Positions 7,501 through 15,321 of a stretch of 37,507 nucleotides of DNA are shown in pieces; positions within the stretch are counted from its first letter, which is position 1, and every line of letters starts with the position of its first letter. A program made the position numbers and the translations under genes. Source of the DNA: Phormidium willei BDU 130791 (GTDB taxonomy: Bacteria > Cyanobacteriota > Cyanobacteriia > Cyanobacteriales > Geitlerinemataceae); the NCBI GenBank assembly GCA_001637315.1, contig LSZA01000033.1, forward strand, positions 1 through 37,507, given 5' to 3'. The notes under the pieces were generated by a model, which saw nothing but the letters and a program-made list of their open reading frames with translations, was not told the DNA's origin and did not search any database.

Positions 7501-8070
7501 ATGATGACCCGTCGCTCCTTCCTAATATCTCGTCTGTTGACCGTCGTTTTGCTGGGACTAACCGCGATGACTGGCCTCCTGGCCTCCCCCTCACCCGCGT
7601 GGGCCATGGGGGGAACCCTTCCTCCCCTCAACGACGTGGCGCCAGACTTCACCCTCCCGACCAATAGCGGTGATGGGAATGTATCCCTGTCCGACTATCG
7701 CGGTCAATGGGTGGTTGTTTACTTCTACCCCGCCGATTTTACCCCCGGTTGTACCCTCGAAGCTCGACGTTTCCAGCAGGATTTACCCAAATACCGCGAT
7801 CGCAACACCCAAATTTTAGGCATTAGTGCCGATGATGTAGAGTCTCATGAGGAGTTTTGCGACTCGGAAGGGTTGCGGTTCCCCCTCCTCTCCGATGAAG
7901 GTGGAAGCGTCAGTCAAGCCTACGGGTCTTGGATTTACTCGCGGTCCGTGCGCCATAGCTTCATTATTGACCCCGAGGGGATTCTCCGCGATCGCTTCGT
8001 CAAAGTTAACCCATCTATCCACAGTCAAGAGGTTCTCGCCCACCTCGACGAACTCCAAGCGGCCTCCTAA
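7501..8070 (+). CDS. Exported PrxQ/BCP-type peroxiredoxin
   Basis: This 189-residue protein has an N-terminal signal peptide with a twin-arginine-like start (TRRSFLIS), a hydrophobic core and a probable cleavage near AWA (residue 35). The thioredoxin-fold peroxiredoxin domain follows, with the peroxidatic Cys84 in the diagnostic DFTPGCTLEA motif. The usual PrxQ resolving cysteine five residues later is missing. A Cys at 120 (HEEFCDSEGL) lies at the helix-3 position used as resolving cysteine by some PrxQ enzymes. This predicts an atypical two-Cys peroxidase reducing H2O2 and organic peroxides with thioredoxin. The signal points to the thylakoid lumen or periplasm. It is divergent from tsaE and overlaps the 3' end of the convergent lipoprotein gene by 4 bases. 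Confidence 0.9.
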   Translation: MMTRRSFLISRLLTVVLLGLTAMTGLLASPSPAWAMGGTLPPLNDVAPDFTLPTNSGDGNVSLSDYRGQWVVVYFYPADFTPGCTLEARRFQQDLPKYRDRNTQILGISADDVESHEEFCDSEGLRFPLLSDEGGSVSQAYGSWIYSRSVRHSFIIDPEGILRDRFVKVNPSIHSQEVLAHLDELQAAS

Positions 8071-8516
8071 TCGCCGTAATACCCCTCTGGAGTAATGAGA
8101 TAGGTCGTCCAATCCGGTTCAGCCCCCCTCTGCGGGGGGCCATACTTCGCTAAACGCCAGGTTTTGCCCTCCTTTTGTCCCTGAAGATAGAGATCAAAGG
8201 GTTGCTTAGGCCGGGTTATCGTTCCCCTGGGGAGATCGATGCTTAAACGATAGGTTCCCTGAAGATGATAGCCCGGTAAATCTTGAATCATCACCGGCGC
8301 GTTATCCGTCACTCGCACCCGCTCAACCCGCCAGGTGGGAGTTTGCGACAATCGTAACTGAGAACTTAACAGCATTTGCGTCTGTTCCAATTGCAGGGAA
8401 ATCGCATCGGCCACTAAGTCCGTATCAAAAAACACCGGAACGGCCGAACAGGCCGCCAACATCACCACCAGCAGGCTCATCAGAAGCCAACGGGATACTA
8501 ACCTCAAGTTTGCCAC
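8067..8516 (-). CDS. Hypothetical lipoprotein
   Basis: The 149-residue product starts with a lipoprotein signal peptide: a basic start (MANLRLVSRW), a hydrophobic core (LLMSLLVVMLA) and a lipobox LAAC with the acylated Cys at residue 23. The mature part is a small soluble domain with alternating strands (TWRVERVRVTD, YHLQGTYRLSIDLPRG, KTWRLAKYGPP), probably a beta-rich fold. It ends with WTTYLITPEGYYGD. I do not recognise the family well enough to name it; proteins of this length and pattern are common as conserved hypotheticals in cyanobacteria. LspA, encoded elsewhere in this window, would process it. It converges on the peroxiredoxin gene with a 4-base overlap of the stop codons. Confidence 0.65.
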   Translation of the reverse strand: MANLRLVSRWLLMSLLVVMLAACSAVPVFFDTDLVADAISLQLEQTQMLLSSQLRLSQTPTWRVERVRVTDNAPVMIQDLPGYHLQGTYRLSIDLPRGTITRPKQPFDLYLQGQKEGKTWRLAKYGPPQRGAEPDWTTYLITPEGYYGD

Positions 8517-8669
8517 CAGAAACCTTAACGTGTGATATCTCCAGGCAAACCTACCATATCCTCATCGAGAATGGACAGTCACCTCTCCCATGAGTCAGGA
8601 AAATTCGACCCAGAAGGCTGAAAACCGCGTTAAAATCTCAACGATAGCGTTGCATTTGCGAGGTTGACC

Positions 8670-9233
8670 GTGAACGACAAAGACCCAGATTTTTTCCTAA
8701 CTCGCCTGTCTTGGACACGACTCCCTCAGCGGTTCCTTTATTCCCTATTGGTCTTCTGTGGCCTGCTGGTGTTAGTGGGACCCCTATTTTCGAGCTTACC
8801 CACCCTCAGCGTGGCGCAAGCGGCCCCGATTCGACAACAAACAGAAGCTCCCGGACAAGTCGTTTACCAAACCCGCCATACCCTCAAGGATAGTTTGGGG
8901 AACACCTGGCAGGTTATCTTCTACAAACGGGTTGAGGACTCCGAGCAGAGGAATCTCAATCTACGATTGGCGGGATTTCCCGGAGCGGTTGAGTTTCAGC
9001 ATCCCAAACCCCTACAGTTAACTAGCTCACGGGGGGAAACCTTAGACGCTGCCGATGATTTTGCAGAAGATCCTCCCGGTCCTAATATCGGTGAATATGA
9101 TTTCCGTGACATCGCCAACCGTCTGCCCTCCCGCAGTTCTCTGGAATTAAGCTTGCCCCTGAAAGAGCGATCGGCTACTCTACAAATTCCGCTCCCAGTC
9201 GTCCTAGAATGGCAGGACGTTATCAAAAAATAG
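8670..9233 (+). CDS. DUF3122-domain exported protein
   Basis: The 187-residue product has an internal signal or anchor segment (FLYSLLVFCGLLVLVGPLF) followed by AQAAPIRQQ, a likely cleavage region. A compact domain follows with the cyanobacterial DUF3122 pattern: VVYQTRHTLKDSLGNTWQVI, then LRLAGFPG, then paired strands ending VVLEWQDV. The function of DUF3122 is unknown. The start is uncertain. I chose the GTG at 8670 because GAGG lies 6 bases upstream; a TTG at 8664 is the alternative and adds two residues. It is divergent from the lipoprotein gene (about 150 bp apart) and lies 57 bases upstream of the large GH15-like gene. Confidence 0.7.
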   Translation: MNDKDPDFFLTRLSWTRLPQRFLYSLLVFCGLLVLVGPLFSSLPTLSVAQAAPIRQQTEAPGQVVYQTRHTLKDSLGNTWQVIFYKRVEDSEQRNLNLRLAGFPGAVEFQHPKPLQLTSSRGETLDAADDFAEDPPGPNIGEYDFRDIANRLPSRSSLELSLPLKERSATLQIPLPVVLEWQDVIKK

Positions 9234-9257
9234 TACCGTAGCCAACCATCCCACCCG

Positions 9258-9282
9258 TCCCCTGTTCCCCGTTCCCTTCTCC
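9258..9282 (+). repeat. Degenerate TTCCC(C/T) heptamer-like run
   Basis: A C/T-rich run with imperfect 7-bp periodicity (CCCTGTTCCCCGTTCCCTTC) lies just upstream of the GH15-like gene at 9291. It looks like a decayed copy of the heptamer array found intact at 7284 and 37474. The classification is based on motif similarity only. Confidence 0.45.
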
Positions 9283-9290
9283 CCCCAACC

Positions 9291-12200
9291 ATGCTTAACC
9301 CCAAACTCGATCGCCTGTACCACGAAATCAAAGGGGTTATCCTCGCCAAACAACATCCTGTGAGTGGATTACTCCCCGCTAGTACCGCCATCACCGAACA
9401 TGGCGACTATACCGATGCTTGGGTGCGAGATAACGTCTATAGCATCTTGGCGGTTTGGGGGTTAGCCCTGGCGTATCGCAAAATTGATGCGGAACAGGGA
9501 CGAGCCTACGAACTCGAACAGAGTGTCGTCAAACTGATGCGGGGATTGTTACGTTCGATGATGAATCAAGCCCATAAAGTCGAACGCTTCAAACATACCC
9601 AAGATCCTCTCGATGCCCTTCATGCCAAATACGACACCCGTAGCGGTAATCCGGTTGTCGCAGATCATGAATGGGGACATCTCCAGATTGACGCCACCTC
9701 TGTTTTTCTGGTGATGGTCTCCCAAATGACCGCCTCGGGACTCCAGATTGTTTTTAGTCTCGATGAAGTCAACTTTGTGCAAAATTTGGTCTACTACATT
9801 GGCCGAACTTACCGCACTCCGGATTATGGAATTTGGGAACGGGGCAATAAAATTAATCATGGTAAGCCGGAACTGAACGCGAGTTCCGTGGGGATGGCAA
9901 AAGCGGCTTTAGAGGCCATGCAGGGCATTAATTTATTCGGCAGTCGCGGTAATCAGTCCTCGGTGATTCATGTAGTCCCGGATGACATTGCCCGCGCCCG
10001 AATTACCCTAGAAGCCTTGCTGCCTCGTGAGTCTAACTCCAAGGAAGTCGATGCGGCGTTGTTGAGTGTGATTGGTTTCCCGGCCTTTGGGGTTGAGGAT
10101 AGCCAGTTACGCGATCGCACCCACCGTAAAATTGTCGATAAGCTCCAAGGAACCTACGGCTGTAAACGCTTTCTTCGCGATGGCCACCAGACGGTCATCG
10201 AAGATAGTCATCGCCTCCATTATGAGCCGCAAGAACTGCAACAGTTTGAAAACATTGAATGTGAATGGCCGCTCTTTTTCTGCTATTTATATTTAAATCA
10301 TCTGTGTATGGGGGATCGGGAAGCCGCCCGTGACTATGGACAGAAAATCCAAAACATTCTCGTCGAGCAAGATGGCTGGAAACTACTCCCAGAATTGTAT
10401 TACGTCCCCGAAGATGCCCTAGACGCTGAGCGAGAGAATCCCCATTCTCAACCCCGGTTACCGAATGAAAATATCCCCTTAGTTTGGGCGCAAAGTCTCT
10501 ATTGGCTCGGAGAAATTATTGAAGAGGGCTTGATTGATATCGGAGATATTGACCCACTCGGGCGACATTTACACCGACGCAAGCCTTATCCTTCTGTGGT
10601 GCAAGTGGCGTTGTTGGCTGAAGATGAAGACTTACAAGATGAATTAGCCAGTTATGGAATTGCCACAGAAACCCTTGCCGAAATCGAACCAGTTAAACTC
10701 AGTGAAGCCCAAGAACTAGCCTGGATTTATCATCAAGTTGGACGCAATGATAAACTCAATCTAACGGGGCGACCGACTCGTTTGGTTCGCAGTTTGACCA
10801 CCGCGCAAGTCTTTCGCATTCGGGGCGATCGCGTTATGTTTTTGCCCTCGTTTGTTAATCCACAGCAGTTTTATCTGACCCTCGATTATCACTTTCTCGT
10901 TGCCCAAATTGAAAGTGAAATTGCCTATGTTTCGCGTCATTGGTACAACTTGGGGCGTCCCACCCTGGTCTTAATGTTGACCCGTAAATTAGTTGAGACA
11001 GGGCAAAAACCCTTGTTACAACTGATGTTACAACTACGGGATGGCGACTGCAAAGGAACTCCGGTTCGTTTAGGTTCTCTCAATCAGTTAATGTTGACCG
11101 CCGGAACCGAGCGAATCGATGATTTAGAGGAGTTTGAATTTTCCCAACCCTCTAAAACTGAAGCCGAACTACGCAGTTCCTATCTCCTCTACAATCCGGC
11201 TCAAAGTCGTCCCCTCACTCCCACTCAGGAGTTTAGCTTGGAATGCGAACGGGATGGCCAAGTGTTGATTCACCGTTTACGGGAGTCGGAAAATATCTAC
11301 GAACAAGTTGAAATTCTTCATGGCCTACTCACCTTAGAAGGCTTAGACTTTGACACCGGGTTAGGGGAAGGAACCCCGGTGACGGTGGCTGATTTACTCG
11401 AAGAACTCTATAACAAAGCCAGTCATACTGATATCGGCGATGGGGCGGAGGTTCAATGGTCGGTTGTCCGCTATGCAGCCGGGTTACTCGGTAAAGCCAG
11501 TTTAGGTCTAACGGAAGCCGTCACGGATATTGTGGTGCGTCAAAAACAGTTGGCGATCGGCAAATCCTACAGTGAGGAGTCGATAATTACCAGTCCCCTC
11601 CCCCATAACGAACTGATGGAGAAAATCAATCGCTTCTGTCATGAAGATGTCCGCGATCGCGTCCTCACTCAAGAAATTGCCATCTATCTGGGTTTAATGA
11701 TTCAAGCTGAACCCAACTTATTTGATGGCCTGTTAACCCTGCGCGTCGGCTATCTGATTTTGCTGCTCACGAGCGAAATTGTCAGTGAGTTTGCCATGAC
11801 TCAGGATGAAGCCTACAGTCACCTGATGCAACTGAGTCCCTTTGAGATTCAAACTCGCCTGCGGGATGCGATCGCTGGTTACACAGGCTTTAACCGTCGC
11901 CTACAAGAGCAAGAATCCCTACATATCAAATCCTCCACAACCAGCATTGACTGGCGGGTTCTCCCTCAAGACATGACCGAGGAACCCCCCCCCGATGACT
12001 GGTTACGTCAGCGTCAGCGAGATGGGGCCGCCGGACGGGTTCCCAAACAGTTTTATCCCCGAGTCTGGCAAATCCTCCAACATTGTAAGGGCCTCGTCAT
12101 TGGCGATAAACTCGAAAGTCGCAACCGCATCGAGAGTGAATACATCCTAGCTGAGATGACACCAGGGGAGAAAAACTTTGCCCTACGGGTTGAACGGCTG

Positions 12201-12533
12201 TTAAACAAAATTCCCGCTCCCCAATATCGCCATCTCACCATTGAAGCCTTAATGGAGTTACAGGCGATTTTCGATCGCAACCCCGAGCTAGAAATCGACG
12301 ACTATATTGTCTTAGACATCCTCATCGGTCACGCCGTGCGCCTATCGTGGCAACAGCGTTATCCTGAACGGATTGACCGCTATGATGAAGACCGAGCCGC
12401 CGCCTGGAGTCACTTCTATGAAGCCTCCCCGCAAATTTGCGCCCAATTCATCGCCCAGGCCTTTGAATTCCTCAGCCAAGATCAGTCGCTCCCAGTCGAG
12501 TCAGACCCCCAAGTGGTTAACCACGAATCCTAG
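9291..12533 (+). CDS. Large GH15-like protein, phosphorylase kinase alpha/beta type
   Basis: This 1080-residue protein begins LNPKLDRLYHEIKGVILAKQHPVSGLLPAS, then DAWVRDNVYSILAVWGLALAYRK. This is the glycoside hydrolase 15-like (alpha/alpha)6 domain found in eukaryotic phosphorylase kinase regulatory subunits and their cyanobacterial homologues. The first 480 or so residues hold this barrel-like domain, including the WGHLQIDATSVFLVM segment and the IWERGNKINHG motif. The remaining 600 residues are helical and correspond to the long C-terminal region of the kinase subunit family. Whether the bacterial protein cleaves glucosides or acts only as a carbohydrate-sensing scaffold is not known. No signal peptide is seen. 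It overlaps the convergent hydrolase gene by 4 bases. The family call is good; activity is uncertain. Confidence 0.82.
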   Translation: MLNPKLDRLYHEIKGVILAKQHPVSGLLPASTAITEHGDYTDAWVRDNVYSILAVWGLALAYRKIDAEQGRAYELEQSVVKLMRGLLRSMMNQAHKVERFKHTQDPLDALHAKYDTRSGNPVVADHEWGHLQIDATSVFLVMVSQMTASGLQIVFSLDEVNFVQNLVYYIGRTYRTPDYGIWERGNKINHGKPELNASSVGMAKAALEAMQGINLFGSRGNQSSVIHVVPDDIARARITLEALLPRESNSKEVDAALLSVIGFPAFGVEDSQLRDRTHRKIVDKLQGTYGCKRFLRDGHQTVIEDSHRLHYEPQELQQFENIECEWPLFFCYLYLNHLCMGDREAARDYGQKIQNILVEQDGWKLLPELYYVPEDALDAERENPHSQPRLPNENIPLVWAQSLYWLGEIIEEGLIDIGDIDPLGRHLHRRKPYPSVVQVALLAEDEDLQDELASYGIATETLAEIEPVKLSEAQELAWIYHQVGRNDKLNLTGRPTRLVRSLTTAQVFRIRGDRVMFLPSFVNPQQFYLTLDYHFLVAQIESEIAYVSRHWYNLGRPTLVLMLTRKLVETGQKPLLQLMLQLRDGDCKGTPVRLGSLNQLMLTAGTERIDDLEEFEFSQPSKTEAELRSSYLLYNPAQSRPLTPTQEFSLECERDGQVLIHRLRESENIYEQVEILHGLLTLEGLDFDTGLGEGTPVTVADLLEELYNKASHTDIGDGAEVQWSVVRYAAGLLGKASLGLTEAVTDIVVRQKQLAIGKSYSEESIITSPLPHNELMEKINRFCHEDVRDRVLTQEIAIYLGLMIQAEPNLFDGLLTLRVGYLILLLTSEIVSEFAMTQDEAYSHLMQLSPFEIQTRLRDAIAGYTGFNRRLQEQESLHIKSSTTSIDWRVLPQDMTEEPPPDDWLRQRQRDGAAGRVPKQFYPRVWQILQHCKGLVIGDKLESRNRIESEYILAEMTPGEKNFALRVERLLNKIPAPQYRHLTIEALMELQAIFDRNPELEIDDYIVLDILIGHAVRLSWQQRYPERIDRYDEDRAAAWSHFYEASPQICAQFIAQAFEFLSQDQSLPVESDPQVVNHES

Positions 12534-13438
12534 AGGGTGTTATCAGTACTGTCATCAGCGCTATCCTTGGCGCTGTCATCCTCGACAACATTAGCGTTGA
12601 TAATCTCTTCGAGATGGTGCAGCAATTGGTCGGTCTGTTCCAACATCGAGAGATGGCCGCAGCCGTCGAGTTCGATGACATTCGCGCCGCAACAGCGTTT
12701 GAACAGGGGGTGAAAACTGGCCAGATGATGGACATATTTCGGTTCCATAATCATATCCTTGGCCCCGGCAATGAAATAGACCGGTTGCTGAAGCTGCGAG
12801 ACAATATGGGGCAAACGATGCACCTCCTCCTCCGTGGTCGAGTCGAGAAGCGCTCCTAAGGCCGCATCAGCATCGGCCATCACCCAATCAATCACTCGTT
12901 GTTGTCCCCACGCAAAGGATAGAGGCCGAGCCACGGCGGCTCGGGTAAACAGCCAGCAAATGGCAGAAACTTGACTGAACCAGCGCCAGCGCCATTGGAC
13001 AATGCGCTGGCCAACGGCTCGGAAGCGTTCAAATTCTTCTTTGAGGTAAATTCCACCGCCAGCGTTGACACAAACCACGCCTTTCACCCGCTCGGGGAAT
13101 AAATTGGCCGTCCACAGGGCTAATGTGCCACCGAGGGAATGGCCCACGAGCCAGACTTCGTTGAGATTGAGTTGTGCGAGCAGGTGGTCGAGGTCTTTGG
13201 CATAGTCTGCGGGACTATACCCCATGGGAGACGAACAATCTGGGGACAGTTGGGAGTCGCCAAAGCCCCGTAAGTCGTAACTTAAGCATTGGTGCGATCG
13301 CGATAGGCGATCGATGGCAGGCTGCCAATAGTGACGACTAAGCAGCCAACCGTGAATGAAGACCAACACAGAACCGTTAGGGACGGGATCAGTTAACTCG
13401 TAAACGTGTTTGACCCCAAGGATATCAATGGTTGCCAT
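12530..13438 (-). CDS. Alpha/beta hydrolase
   Basis: The 302-residue protein has the alpha/beta-hydrolase core: the oxyanion strand VFIHGW, the strand SYDLRGFGDS, the nucleophile elbow GHSLGG, the acid in AGAKDMIMEP, and the base in LDGCGHLSMLEQ. Substrates in this family include esters, epoxides and haloalkanes, so none can be named from the motifs. No signal peptide is visible. The C terminus is acidic and repetitive (EDDSAKDSADDSTDN), probably disordered. On the minus strand a TATGAT sequence lies only 7 bases before the ATG, so the transcript could be nearly leaderless; this is speculative. The stop overlaps the stop region of the convergent GH15-like gene by 4 bases. Confidence 0.85.
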   Translation of the reverse strand: MATIDILGVKHVYELTDPVPNGSVLVFIHGWLLSRHYWQPAIDRLSRSHQCLSYDLRGFGDSQLSPDCSSPMGYSPADYAKDLDHLLAQLNLNEVWLVGHSLGGTLALWTANLFPERVKGVVCVNAGGGIYLKEEFERFRAVGQRIVQWRWRWFSQVSAICWLFTRAAVARPLSFAWGQQRVIDWVMADADAALGALLDSTTEEEVHRLPHIVSQLQQPVYFIAGAKDMIMEPKYVHHLASFHPLFKRCCGANVIELDGCGHLSMLEQTDQLLHHLEEIINANVVEDDSAKDSADDSTDNTL

Positions 13439-13506
13439 GACTCTATCATAACGCCAAGGGGGACTCTTTTTTCGCGGCGAGTTCCCCAGGGGTCACAGCT
13501 GCTGAC

Positions 13507-14505
13507 TCACGAATTTCCTTGACGCATCTGTTCCATATAGGAGCGAGGGGTGAGGCGGCGGGCTAAATTCCAGAGTTTCCCCCGAACGGCGGCGGGAAGG
13601 TAGGAGAGGGTCAGGCCAAAGATGGCTTTACGATTGGATGTATCCTGTTGTCGATACTCTCGTAGAATCTCTCGGCCTTGATGCAGTTGATTGGCTTCGA
13701 TGTAGCGTAGGCCGAGTAATAGGCGGGTGTCTTGGAGACGCTGTTGTCGGTTTTGTTCTAAGGAGGCGCGGTCGTGAAAGTCGAAATACTCTAGGTATTT
13801 GAGTTTATCTTCGAGATAGCGGATATCCCGCTGAAGATTTTGCTGTTCGGCGTGGACTCGATATTCCATGAGACAGTCATCGAGGTAATAGCCGACGTTT
13901 CCGGCCAGGGCCAGCCGCACTAAGAGGTCATTATCTTCGCAGTTTTGCAAGTCGGCCCGCATGAACCCCACGCCGTCTAAGGCGGGTTGACGAAAGAGGG
14001 TGGTTCCGACTTGCAGACTTTGCTGAATAAACACCACCTCCAGCAAGTTTTCGATGATTCCAGTCGAGAGGGAGTCACGTCCCCAATAGCGAGAGTTTTC
14101 TTGTGTGGCGGCTTGATCGCGCTGGTTGGTTTCGTCAATCAGCCAATGGTCGCAACTGACAAAATCCACCTGGGGATGGTTATCTAAGATAGCCACCATC
14201 TGGGTGAGAAACTCCGGGGTGAGGCGATCGTCGTCGTCGAATTTGATAAAGTAGTCTCCTTCGGCGGCATCAAAGCCGGAGCGCATGTTGTTGCTTTTGC
14301 CGATATTCTGGGGGTGGCGTAGGTAGCGAATGCGATCGTCTTGCTGTTCGTAGGCCTGCATCAAGGCGGGGGTTTCGTCGGTAGACCCATCATCACAGAC
14401 AATTAGTTGCCAATCCTGAAATGATTGTTTGAGGACACTATCTACGGCAAAGGGAAGCAGGGTTTGCCGGTTATAGGTGGGGATACAAACGCTAACTTTA
14501 GGCAT
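13507..14505 (-). CDS. Family 2 glycosyltransferase
   Basis: The 332-residue product starts MPKVSVCIPTYNR, the standard opening of GT-A fold family 2 enzymes. It continues with the nucleotide-binding IVCDDGSTDET and the metal-binding FDDDDRLTPEF. A later acidic QNCEDNDLLVRLA segment corresponds to the catalytic-base region. These enzymes transfer a sugar from a nucleotide sugar to a polysaccharide, lipid or protein acceptor. The acceptor is unknown here because no polysaccharide cluster surrounds the gene. I chose the ATG at 14505, since an upstream in-frame ATG at 14661 adds 52 residues with no GT2 similarity. A CCACCTAAGTT direct repeat lies just before the start. There is no membrane segment; a basic tail (LWNLARRLTPRSYMEQMRQ) could bind membrane. 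Confidence 0.88.
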   Translation of the reverse strand: MPKVSVCIPTYNRQTLLPFAVDSVLKQSFQDWQLIVCDDGSTDETPALMQAYEQQDDRIRYLRHPQNIGKSNNMRSGFDAAEGDYFIKFDDDDRLTPEFLTQMVAILDNHPQVDFVSCDHWLIDETNQRDQAATQENSRYWGRDSLSTGIIENLLEVVFIQQSLQVGTTLFRQPALDGVGFMRADLQNCEDNDLLVRLALAGNVGYYLDDCLMEYRVHAEQQNLQRDIRYLEDKLKYLEYFDFHDRASLEQNRQQRLQDTRLLLGLRYIEANQLHQGREILREYRQQDTSNRKAIFGLTLSYLPAAVRGKLWNLARRLTPRSYMEQMRQGNS

Positions 14506-14593
14506 TAACAACTTAGGTGGCAAACTTAGGTGGCTTTGGGGGCGATCGCCTCTAGTATAGTCTGGCTGGTCTGCGATCGCCGGTGCTGGCCGC

Positions 14594-14632
14594 GAAAAAC
14601 CCGCGCCAAAGCAGATTGCTTCGTTGCGGGTT
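14594..14632 (-). terminator. Probable terminator of petF (nested hairpin plus T-run)
   Basis: On the minus strand an outer stem of AACCCGC and GCGGGTT encloses a perfect inner hairpin, AAGCA-ATC-TGCTT. The outer arm runs straight into a TTTTT tract. It lies about 80 bases after the petF stop and before the glycosyltransferase gene, so petF is probably monocistronic. Confidence 0.6.
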
Positions 14633-14661
14633 GCGTTTGCATTTAAGCGATTGGGATACAA

Positions 14662-14690
14662 GACGCTGACCGACTCACTCAGTCAGCGTC
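14662..14690. terminator. 9-bp stem hairpin downstream of petF
   Basis: The arms GACGCTGAC (14662-14670) and GTCAGCGTC (14682-14690) are exact complements around an 11-base loop. There is only a weak T-run on the minus strand. It may be a first termination or 3' mRNA-stabilising hairpin for petF, ahead of the nested hairpin. Confidence 0.55.
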
Positions 14691-14709
14691 GCACCTTAAA
14701 AAACTTTTT

Positions 14710-15009
14710 CTAGTACAGCGCTTCTTCTTGGTGGGTTTCGATGGTGCAGTCGGAGGTGGGGTAAGCCACGCAAGTCAGCACGTAACCCGCTTCAATTTGG
14801 TCATCGTCGAGGAAGGATTGGTCAGACTGATCGATGCTTCCTTCAGTGATTTTACCAGCACAGGTCGAGCAAGCGCCGGCACGGCAGGAGTAAGGCAGAT
14901 CTAAACCTTGCTCTTCGGCGACATCGAGGATGTACTCGTCATCGGGAACTTCGATCGTCGTGTTGAGACCTTGCTCTTCGTTAACGAGCGTGACCTTGTA
15001 AGTAGCCAT
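14710..15009 (-). CDS. petF: Plant-type [2Fe-2S] ferredoxin, photosynthetic
   Basis: The 99-residue protein has the canonical cluster ligands of plant-type ferredoxin: Cys42, Cys47, Cys50 (motif CRAGACSTC) and Cys80 (LTCVAYP). Length and acidic composition match the major photosynthetic ferredoxin I. This soluble carrier takes electrons from photosystem I and delivers them to ferredoxin-NADP reductase, nitrite and sulfite reductases, thioredoxin reductase and bilin reductases. The start at 15009 is supported by AGAGGA about 9 bases upstream; an in-frame ATG at 15069 would add 20 basic non-conserved residues. It has its own promoter-like region and a double hairpin downstream, so it is probably transcribed alone. 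It is divergent from bvdR. Confidence 0.95.
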   Translation of the reverse strand: MATYKVTLVNEEQGLNTTIEVPDDEYILDVAEEQGLDLPYSCRAGACSTCAGKITEGSIDQSDQSFLDDDQIEAGYVLTCVAYPTSDCTIETHQEEALY

Positions 15010-15102
15010 GAAATGATCCTCTCTATATCTATAAGTTTTCCTAATCCTACAAATCGGCATCTTGGACACCGACCTGAGTTGTTTAGGTATCTTCTATCTC
15101 TG

Positions 15103-15130
15103 ATATTACGGGAAAAGCTAACGGATGCAA
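15103..15130 (-). promoter_or_regulatory. Candidate promoter of petF
   Basis: On the minus strand TTGCAT (15125-15130) and TAATAT (15103-15108) are separated by 16 bases, a good sigma-70 layout. It would place transcription start near 15096 and give a leader of roughly 85-90 bases before the petF ATG. It is based on sequence pattern alone. Confidence 0.4.
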
Positions 15131-15321
15131 CCCCTAGATCGGGAATCCTTGTAACGAAATTTATTATAATAATTCCTAATTCAATGTGGATTTGCTTATG
15201 GATCGCATCCGGCCCATCTGAAAATACGTCAATCCAACTCTTGGGGTTTCAACACCTCAAGGCTTAGACAGAACTGGGTTAGAGTGATGATTAAACAGGC
15301 TGAGACTAGAAAAACAGAGAA

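Noticed and set aside
8081..8120. Possible frameshift at the peroxiredoxin/lipoprotein junction
   Set aside because: Both genes are complete; the 4-base overlap is simply convergent stop codons.
14506..14661. Longer glycosyltransferase with 52 extra N-terminal residues
   Set aside because: The extension reads through the petF terminator hairpin and HIP1 sites and shows no GT2 similarity.
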